This document shows positions 57,840-64,000 of a DNA stretch of 64,000 nucleotides, piece after piece (within the stretch, counting starts at the first letter, position 1; each line of letters begins with the position of its first letter). The notes beneath the pieces are model-generated. The model did no database searches and had not been told where the DNA came from. It saw only the letters and a list, made by a program, of their open reading frames with translations. This DNA comes from Marispirochaeta sp. (lineage in GTDB: Bacteria > Spirochaetota > Spirochaetia > JC444 > Marispirochaetaceae), in contig NZ_OY764209.1 in the NCBI RefSeq assembly GCF_963668165.1, forward strand, positions 1,860,001 through 1,924,000, given 5' to 3'. The position numbers and the translations under genes are program-made.

Positions 57840-58541
57840 ATGACCAATTCAATAAAGAAAAGCAGTGTCGGTGAAGAATCGGTTTTTATTACTACCGCCG
57901 AGAGGGTGTACAACAGCATCCTGAAGATGATCCTTGCCGGAGAGTATCCTCCCGGAAGCCGCCTGCCCCGACGGAAACTGGCGGAACGCACCCAATCCAG
58001 CCAGATTCCGGTGCTAGAGGCCATGAAGAGGCTGGAGCAGGAGGGGCTGGTTGAGTATAAGGCTCAGTGGGGCTGTGTCGTTACTGTTCCCACCGCTCAA
58101 AAGGTCAAGGACATGTACGTTCTGCGAGAGGCCGTGGAGTGCCAGGTCGCCCGCATCCTGGCGATAACCCTGACCCGGGAGAAGGCTCAGGAGCTGTATG
58201 AGCTTGCAAAGACTCTGGACGGGACTCCATATTCTGAAGATACCCAGCAACAGATCTACGATACCCATTACAGGTTTCATCTGCTCATGGCACAGCTTAC
58301 CGGTCACGAGACCCTGGTTAAGAGCCTGCGGCAGGCAAATCTGTTCTGGCTGTTGATGAGCAGCGTCCAGTGGCGCCGGGGGTCGAAGGCGGAGGTTCAG
58401 AGCGACTGGCATAAGCGGCTGGTGGATGTAATCCTGAAAGGCGACCCCCTGGAGGCCGACTCCATGATGCGGGAACACATTCAGGATGCCTATGTGCCTA
58501 TCCTTAAGCAGATGGGGGACGATTTTCCAAGTCACGCGTAA
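57840..58541 (+). CDS. GntR-family transcriptional regulator of the transketolase gene
   Basis: FadR-subfamily GntR regulator of about 233 residues. The winged helix includes 'EYPPGSRLPRRKLAERTQSS' and 'IPVLEAMKRLEQEGLVEYKA' (about 35-75); the effector domain has 'DTHYRFHLLMAQLTGHETLV'. I place the start at ATG 57840; the open frame back to TTG 57807 lies in the palindromic operator. No Shine-Dalgarno precedes 57840, so a nearly leaderless transcript is likely. It is 57 bases upstream of the transketolase gene and same-strand. Confidence 0.85.
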   Translation: MTNSIKKSSVGEESVFITTAERVYNSILKMILAGEYPPGSRLPRRKLAERTQSSQIPVLEAMKRLEQEGLVEYKAQWGCVVTVPTAQKVKDMYVLREAVECQVARILAITLTREKAQELYELAKTLDGTPYSEDTQQQIYDTHYRFHLLMAQLTGHETLVKSLRQANLFWLLMSSVQWRRGSKAEVQSDWHKRLVDVILKGDPLEADSMMREHIQDAYVPILKQMGDDFPSHA

Positions 58542-58597
58542 CTACCGGAAGGTCCGTTGGGGCCTGTTTACATATGGATACACTGAAAGGAGTTACA

Positions 58598-60918
58598 ATG
58601 GATTCGTTGGAACAAATCAAAGGTGATTTCAGGTATTGGGAAAAAACAAAAGACCTTATAGACCAGCTGCTGGATATAATTCTGAATTACAGGCAGAGCG
58701 GTCATCCCGGGGGATCCCGGTCAAAGGTCCATGCTTTCCTGGTTACGGTTTTAAGCGGTGCGATGCGCTGGGATGCACGAGACCCGGGAAAGCGCTTTGC
58801 AGACCGTTTTGTACTCGGTGCCGGACACACGGTGCCGCTGATTTATACCTCCCTGGCTGTGTTTAACGAAGCTCTCAGGCTCAAGTATGAAAGAACCGGG
58901 GAGAAGCAGTTTCTGAGCACCCAGCCCGGAGAAAGGATCCTTACCTGGGAAGACCTGCTGGGATTTCGCCATCGCGGAGGACTTTCAGGCCATGCTGAAG
59001 CCTCGGGTAAGACCCTGTTTTTAAAGTTCAACACCGGGCCTTCAGGCCACGGCAGTCCTGCGGCGGCGGGTATCGCGGTTGCCCTGAAACGGGCTGGAGT
59101 GGACGGGAGCAAGGTTTTTATCTTTGAAGGAGAAGGTGGCCTTACTCCCGGAGCAACCCACGAGACGGCCAACTCTGCCTGGGGGCTTGCTCTGGATAAC
59201 CTCTATTATATGGTGGACTGGAACGACTACGGTATCGATGATCACAAGGCCAGCGATGTTGTGTACGGGACCCCGGAGGACTGGTTTGCCTCCCACGGCT
59301 GGAGGGTCTTTGGTGCCGAAAACGGCAGCGACTGGGAATCCCTGGCACAGGGTATGTCCGCCATGATGACCTCTCCCAATCCGGACCGGGCCCCCAGCGC
59401 CATGTGGTTTAAAACCCGCAAAGGCCGGGGCTATGGTAAATACGACAATGCATCCCACGGCGCGGCTCATCCCATGAACAGCGACGCCTTCTGGCAGGTT
59501 AAACGTGAGTTTGCCGATAAATACGGGGTCGAGTTTATGAACATGGGTGGAAAAGCCCCTGCCGACCCGGCTTCATTGAAGGAGGAGTTCCGTTCCAACC
59601 TGAAAGTGGTGATGGATGTGCTGGCCTCGGATAAGGCCCTGGTCGACTATCTGGCAGAACGTCTGGTAGAAATCGGTGACAGTGTGCCGGAGGAATCAAA
59701 GAGCTTCTGTCTTGGGAAAATGGGAAACCCCTTTTCTGATGAGCGGCTCTATGATTTTAAAAATTATCCCCAGGATATGTGGGCCGAGCCCGGTACAAAG
59801 AACTCCAACCGCGCGGCCCTTGCCCAGTGGGGCGCCTGGGCCAACGCCTTCGGCAAAAAGGAATACGACAGGCCCCTTTTTATTGTCAGCTCCGCGGACC
59901 TGTCGGGTTCCACCAATATCTCCGGTTTTGCGTCGGATTACGGCGAGACCGGGGCTACGGCTGGTACGAGAGGGTCGGCTCCAGGGAGGGTATCATGCTG
60001 CCCCAGGAGATTACCGAGTTCTCCAACGCCGGGATTCTGGCGGGCCTTGCGTCCGTTAATATGTCAAAGAATCCGGAAAAGGAGTTCGAAGGATTCTGGG
60101 GAGCCACGTCCACCTACGGTAGTTTCTCATACCTTCTCTACGGTCCATTCAGGCTCTTCAGTCAGCTGGCTCAGGACTGTGAGTATAAAACCGGCAAGGT
60201 ACTCTGGATCGCCGGGCATTCAGGACCGGAGACCGCCGAGGACAGCCGGACCCACTTCGGGATCTTCTCTCCCGGAGTAACCCAGTTCTTCCCCAAGGGC
60301 AAGGTGATAAATCTCCACCCCTGGGAATACAACGAAGTACCGGTACTGCTGGCAACGGCCTTTAAACAGAATGCTCCTGTTATTGCCCTGCATTTAACCA
60401 GGCCGAACATCGACATACCTGACCGGGACGCTATCGGAATGGCCCACTATTTTGAAGCCGCCAAAGGCGCCTACCTGATGCGGGACTACCTACCCGGACA
60501 GGAGAAAGGAGGTACCATAATTGTGCAGGGAACAGGGGCGGTGAGCAACATGATCAAAGCCCTGCCGGAACTGGACAAGCGGGGATTGAACGTCAAGATT
60601 GTTGTCTCTTCCAGCGCCGAGCTGTTTGAAATGCAGGACCAGGGGTATAAAAACTCCATTCTGAGCCCTGCAGACCAGCTTGATTCCACTGTGGTAAGCA
60701 CATCTTCCCGTTCTCTCATGCTGCCCTGGATCTTCAGTAAATTCTCTGAGGAGTACGCCCTGAGCCCCGATTGGGACAATAACTGGCGCAGCGGCGGAAG
60801 TCTTGACGAGGTGCTGGATGAGGCCCACCTTTCTCCGGGCCATATTGTCGATGGTATCGAACGCTTTGTACGGGACCGGGATAAACGCCTTGGGGCCTTA
60901 CGCAAGGCCTTGGGATAA
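58598..60918 (+). pseudogene. Transketolase-like TPP enzyme with single-base frameshift
   Basis: Large transketolase/dehydrogenase-E1-type enzyme. The first frame (to about 59950) has the active-site His in 'QSGHPGGSRSK' (about 44), 'GPSGHGSPAAAGIAVALKRA' and the TPP/Mg motif 'FEGEGGLTPG' through 'LDNLYYMVDWNDYG'. The second (about 59955-60918) has 'IMLPQEITEFSNAGILAGLA' and the C-terminal domain. Adding one G to the GGGG run at 59951-59954 joins them as 'DYGETGGYGWYERVG', giving about 773 residues, normal for this long subfamily. AAAGGAG precedes ATG 58598. It probably acts on a sugar phosphate or 2-keto acid under control of the GntR gene upstream. Confidence 0.85.
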
Positions 60919-60936
60919 GGGGTTTTATCGAAAGAC

Positions 60937-60977
60937 AGTAGCCGTTATGCGGCGCGTGACGGCTACTCTCAATTTTT
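60937..60977 (+). terminator. Terminator after transketolase gene
   Basis: AGTAGCCGT and ACGGCTACT pair perfectly over nine positions around a GC-rich loop, and TTTTT follows a few bases later. It lies 19 bases past the stop codon. Confidence 0.7.
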
Positions 60978-61005
60978 AGCGGCATAGTGACAAAAAAGAT
61001 TCAGC

Positions 61006-61659
61006 TTAGTCAGCCTGATTATTGGATATCCCCATCAGCATGTTTTCCATACTTCGTGTTATGTGTTTCTTCATGACTTCCCTGCCAAGTTCGGGATTTT
61101 TCTCTTTTATCGCTTTTATCATGAGACTATGTTCATCATAGGATTCTTTTGCATGCAATTGCGGTGTTACGACTATGCCAGTTGATAAACCGTTCCATAG
61201 ATGTTCGAGCAAGGATTCCATTTTAGTATTCTTGGCATTTTTCCATATAACCATATGAAGAGCTTGGTTACATTCTCCTGTTGTTACCATATCTAAAGAG
61301 TCGATTGCTTTTTTTTGCTGTGCGTGAATATATTCAAGTTCTGAGATGTCTTCAGTAAATTGGCATGCCCTTGCAATTGCTTCGCACTCAAGGATTAATC
61401 TAAGCTCAAAGTGTTCTCTGACAAAATCTTTGGTAATGTTCTTAACAATTGCTCCCTTGTTTGCTCGAAGCTTTACCAGGCCTTCGCCGGATAGGATATA
61501 TAAAGCCTCCCGAACGGGCATGCGTGATACGCCAAATTTATTAGCAAGATAATCTTGTCGTAGTTCGTATCCAGGACCAAATTTTCCAGAAAAAATTGCA
61601 TTCCGCAATTCGGATGCTACTCTCTCCCTCATTGGTAATGCTACAATCTGTTTCAGCAT
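61006..61659 (-). CDS. GntR-family transcriptional regulator (fumarase/TRAP locus)
   Basis: FadR-type GntR regulator of 217 residues. The winged helix has 'GPGYELRQDYLANKFGVSRM' and 'PVREALYILSGEGLVKLRAN' (about 31-70); the C-terminal domain is helical with 'MVIWKNAKNTKMESLLEHLW'. AGGAAG precedes the ATG. Upstream lies a CATAC-T-GTATG dyad (61685-61695). It is on the same strand as, and downstream of, the fumarase subunits and TRAP gene, and probably controls them. Confidence 0.87.
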   Translation of the reverse strand: MLKQIVALPMRERVASELRNAIFSGKFGPGYELRQDYLANKFGVSRMPVREALYILSGEGLVKLRANKGAIVKNITKDFVREHFELRLILECEAIARACQFTEDISELEYIHAQQKKAIDSLDMVTTGECNQALHMVIWKNAKNTKMESLLEHLWNGLSTGIVVTPQLHAKESYDEHSLMIKAIKEKNPELGREVMKKHITRSMENMLMGISNNQAD

Positions 61660-61684
61660 ATCTTCTTCCTGGAGGATAATATAT

Positions 61685-61695
61685 CATACTGTATG
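61685..61695. promoter_or_regulatory. Candidate GntR operator CATAC-T-GTATG
   Basis: An 11-base perfect dyad 26 bases before the GntR start codon. Short odd-spaced dyads of this size are typical of FadR-subfamily operators. Only one copy was found. Confidence 0.35.
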
Positions 61696-61716
61696 GTTTG
61701 GTTAAAGAGGATAGTG

Positions 61717-61741
61717 CCGTGCTTCTAAAATAGAAGCACGG
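61717..61741 (-). terminator. Stem-loop after the fumarase operon
   Basis: CCGTGCTTCTA and TAGAAGCACGG pair perfectly over 11 positions with a three-base loop, eight bases past the beta-subunit stop. No strong T-run follows on the minus strand, so termination efficiency is uncertain. It separates the fumarase genes from the GntR gene. Confidence 0.6.
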
Positions 61742-61748
61742 TCTGCGT

Positions 61749-62357
61749 TTATTTTATAAACTTCACCTTTTCCGAAATTTCTTTAACTTGTTTTTCCTTT
61801 CTTTTGGTGTAAATCTTTTTATTTTCTTCGAACAGATTATTTCCTTCCGCATCAATAGAGACAATTAAGGGACCGAACTCTTTTACTCTGCTTATCCAAA
61901 GTGTCTCCGGCATGCCAAGATCCTGCCATTCGGCCCCGACAATTTCTTCAAATTCAACGGCAGCCATAACAGCACATCCGGCAGGGATCACACAATGAAG
62001 GGCTTTATATTGCCGGCATCCTTCTGCAGTTTTTTCACCCATTCCGCCCTTACCGACAATTACCTTGACTCCAGTTTCTTTTATGAATTCTTTCTCGAAT
62101 TTCTCCATTCTCATGCTGGTTGTAGGGCCTACAGAAACCATTTCGTATTTTCCATTTTCATTTTTCTTAACAATCGGTCCGGCATGAAAAATGCACCCGC
62201 CGTTGAGATCTACCGGAAGTTCTCTTCCATATTCAATTAAGCGCCGATGAGCAACATCACGACAGGTTACAACTGTGCCGTTTAAATATATGATATCGCC
62301 GATCTTTATATCCTTAAGGTCTTCATCTTTAACTGGTGTAGTCAGTATTTTCTTCAC
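61749..62357 (-). CDS. Class I fumarase / L-tartrate dehydratase, beta subunit
   Basis: Beta (C-terminal-type) subunit of a two-subunit iron-sulfur hydro-lyase, 202 residues. Blocks: '[20 protein letters not shown]' (about 17-36), '[11 protein letters not shown]', '[18 protein letters not shown]' and '[20 protein letters not shown]'. It overlaps the alpha subunit gene by four bases. Fumarase and tartrate dehydratase (TtdB) cannot be told apart by eye; the TRAP dicarboxylate importer next door suits either. Confidence 0.9.
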   Translation of the reverse strand: MKKILTTPVKDEDLKDIKIGDIIYLNGTVVTCRDVAHRRLIEYGRELPVDLNGGCIFHAGPIVKKNENGKYEMVSVGPTTSMRMEKFEKEFIKETGVKVIVGKGGMGEKTAEGCRQYKALHCVIPAGCAVMAAVEFEEIVGAEWQDLGMPETLWISRVKEFGPLIVSIDAEGNNLFEENKKIYTKRKEKQVKEISEKVKFIK

Positions 62358-63244
62358 AGCTTCGCCCCCTTATGAGAGATGATTTCATAGTTCATATCCT
62401 TGTCGATGATGATATCACCCCAACGATGGGACCAACATCCGACATTTACCGCTACGGAAATAGTGGATGGGTGTCGCGCAGCGGTTTCTATATGCACTCC
62501 CATCACAGAAGACTGGCCCGATATTCCCTGCGGCCCTAAACCAAGTTCGTTCAGACCTTTTTCAAGATCCTTCTCCATTTGCGCGCCTTTTGGATTCGGA
62601 TGGCGTACATCTATTGGTCGCAATAAAGCTTTTTTAGAAAGAACCGCTGCATTCTCTACAGAACCTGCTATTCCAATGCCGACAAGCAAAGGCGGGCATG
62701 CGTTAATTCCCCAATCAACTATGGTATCAAACACGTATTCGACGATAGCCTCATACCCTGCCGAAGGCATCAGGGTTATTGCTCTTCCCGGTAAGCTGCA
62801 TCCGCCGCCAGACATATAAGGTTTAATTTCAATCTTCTCGCTGTCTGGAACGATCTCCCAGTGGATATAAGGCGCCCGTTCCCCTACATTGGTACCGTCA
62901 TTTTTTTCATCAAAGATTGCAACGGTATTGTGGCGCAGAGGCGCATCAGCTGTTGACCGACTGACTGCCTCCTTCAGGCATTCGTTTACCTTTCCCAACT
63001 CGGGGAATTTTTCCCCGGCGTTAACGTAAAAATTTATAACCCCGGTATCCTGGCAACTTGGCCTTGAAAGCTTACGAGCCAGCTCTTGATTATCAAAATA
63101 GCAATTATACACAACTTTCGCGAGTTCACCAGTTTCATTCCTGCTAAGCTCTTTCAATTTATCTTCAACATCGTCGGGAAGTATCTTTCCTGACATGGTG
63201 ACAAATCTGCTTACAATATCAGTAAACTTTTCTTTGTCGAACAT
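62354..63244 (-). CDS. Class I fumarase / L-tartrate dehydratase, alpha subunit
   Basis: Alpha subunit of 296 residues that carries the [4Fe-4S] cluster. Cluster ligands are expected in '[14 protein letters not shown]' (Cys about 64), '[20 protein letters not shown]' (Cys about 148) and a third Cys in '[17 protein letters not shown]' or the C-terminal '[11 protein letters not shown]'. It overlaps the beta gene and lies 34 bases after the TRAP permease gene. Together the subunits hydrate fumarate to malate or dehydrate tartrate to oxaloacetate. Confidence 0.9.
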   Translation of the reverse strand: MFDKEKFTDIVSRFVTMSGKILPDDVEDKLKELSRNETGELAKVVYNCYFDNQELARKLSRPSCQDTGVINFYVNAGEKFPELGKVNECLKEAVSRSTADAPLRHNTVAIFDEKNDGTNVGERAPYIHWEIVPDSEKIEIKPYMSGGGCSLPGRAITLMPSAGYEAIVEYVFDTIVDWGINACPPLLVGIGIAGSVENAAVLSKKALLRPIDVRHPNPKGAQMEKDLEKGLNELGLGPQGISGQSSVMGVHIETAARHPSTISVAVNVGCWSHRWGDIIIDKDMNYEIISHKGAKL

Positions 63245-63278
63245 ACTATCACTCCTTAATAATTGAGAAAATCCTTAC

Positions 63279-64000
63279 TCAGGCGCCGAACATATTTGGC
63301 AACCACATGACAATATCCTGAACATATGTTATGAGGAGCAAATCCACTATCAATACGATCAGAAACGGGAATATCGATTTGGCGATTTTTTCTATTGGAA
63401 CTCCGGATATTGTTGTCGCCACAAAAAGATCAACTCCAACTGGCGGAGTAATGCATCCGATCGCCATGTTGACAACCATCAATACACCAAAGAATACAAG
63501 GTCAATGTTGAAGGTCATTGCAACCGGTACCAGAATCGGTGCAAGAATTGTGATAGCAGCCGAGGCATTAATCATTGTTCCGGTAATAAGCAGTAAAACA
63601 TTGATCAGCATGAGAAAAATAATTTCACTGCCACCAGATATCGCAACAAATGATTCCGCCAATTTATGAGGTATTTGTTCGCTGGTGATTATCCAGCTGA
63701 ACAACCCGGCAGCATTCATGATGAACATGATTACTGCAGCTCCGACTGCTGACTTTTTTAGTATTTTTGGTAAGTCTGCAGGCTTCAAATCTTTATAAAT
63801 AAAGAAGCCAACAAAAACTCCCCATAATACTGCCACAACAGCTGCTTCGGTCGGAGTAAATATCCCTCCGTAAATACCCCCCAAAATGATAACAGGCATT
63901 AACAAACCCCAGATCGCGCTTGAAAATGATTTAGCAACCTGTTTAAAGCCAACGAATTTAGATGTGCTCTGCAGTCCCTTTTTTCTGGAAAGAACATAAA
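63279..64000 (-). CDS. TRAP transporter large permease, DctM type (partial)
   Basis: The C-terminal part of a TRAP DctM subunit; the frame stays open to the window edge ('QVAKSFSSAIWGLLMPVIIL' across 63905), so the 5' end lies outside. Family blocks: 'GGIYGGIFTPTEAAVVAVLW', 'MINASAAITILAPILVPVAM' and 'GCITPPVGVDLFVATTISGV', ending 'DIVMWLPNMFGA'. It is upstream of the fumarase genes on the same strand, so an imported C4-dicarboxylate or tartrate would feed that enzyme. Confidence 0.9.
   Translation of the reverse strand, partial: YVLSRKKGLQSTSKFVGFKQVAKSFSSAIWGLLMPVIILGGIYGGIFTPTEAAVVAVLWGVFVGFFIYKDLKPADLPKILKKSAVGAAVIMFIMNAAGLFSWIITSEQIPHKLAESFVAISGGSEIIFLMLINVLLLITGTMINASAAITILAPILVPVAMTFNIDLVFFGVLMVVNMAIGCITPPVGVDLFVATTISGVPIEKIAKSIFPFLIVLIVDLLLITYVQDIVMWLPNMFGA

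Noticed and set aside
1..64000. CRISPR arrays, rRNA and tRNA genes, and prophage modules.
   Set aside because: No regularly spaced repeats, rRNA-like blocks, tRNA cloverleaves with a T-loop motif, or phage structural genes were seen.

Overview
The window is about 64 kb of dense bacterial DNA and most likely comes from a free-living, fermentative spirochaete of the Spirochaetaceae type. This assignment is an inference. It rests on the solute-binding proteins with 'FAGGQ'/'ASGQQ'-type signal peptide ends, the many CUT1 sugar importers without their own ATPase, the TRAP importers, and a branched-chain 2-oxoacid oxidoreductase operon joined to phosphate butyryltransferase and butyrate kinase. No rRNA or tRNA gene and no CRISPR array was seen. 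Gene density is high and most genes lie in operons with overlapping starts and stops.

Layout. 1-2.9 kb: a nitrilase-family amidase, a decayed transposon ATPase, and a membrane protein with a C-terminal zinc ribbon. 2.9-9.8 kb: a fructoside/sucrose locus, with an ABC importer and two LacI regulators on the minus strand facing a GH32 fructosidase. 10-16.2 kb: an alpha-galactoside (raffinose-type) locus with an ABC importer, a GH36 alpha-galactosidase and an AraC regulator. 16.4-21.6 kb: a minus-strand operon (zinc-binding protein, ferredoxin subunit, VorA, fused VorB/C, Buk, Ptb) that would turn branched-chain 2-oxoacids into branched fatty acids plus ATP. 21.7-25.4 kb: an ABC exporter and an EAL/GGDEF protein. 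25.5-34 kb: two short-chain dehydrogenases with a FadR-type regulator, then a GntR-controlled aldolase/TRAP transporter/PfkB-kinase locus. 34-36.4 kb: arginine deiminase and a frameshifted alanine racemase.

36.4-46 kb is a molybdenum/tungsten cofactor island. It holds TupABC tungstate import behind a clear Moco/Tuco-family riboswitch, a damaged DUF362/polyferredoxin pair, MoeA-PBP, MoeA, Mog/MoaB, a MOSC protein, MoaC and MoaA. An IS110-family element sits directly upstream of moaA. Its 5' non-coding region is structured and could encode a bridge RNA. 47.5-51 kb: a small lipoprotein and a UgpB-A-E glycerol-3-phosphate-type importer. 51-55.6 kb: DUF2161, a DUF6544 pseudogene, and a DnaJ-domain/PAP2/degenerate-MoeA operon. 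55.7-57.8 kb: an unknown protein, a membrane-bound LuxR-type regulator and a TIR-like (DUF1863/ThsB-type) protein; matching TGGCC-N4-GGCCA dyads precede both transcription units. 57.8-64 kb: a GntR gene with a 24-bp palindrome on its promoter, a frameshifted transketolase, another GntR, a two-subunit class I fumarase/tartrate dehydratase, and the end of a TRAP importer.

Two patterns cross the window. First, four of five binding-protein/permease junctions carry a strong intercistronic hairpin, which fits raised expression of the binding protein over its permeases. Second, at least three genes (alr, the NapH-like polyferredoxin, the transketolase) are broken by a single-base indel in a short C/G run. 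These could be assembly errors rather than real mutations, whereas the DUF6544 gene, DUF362 gene and transposon ATPase are genuinely truncated or decayed.
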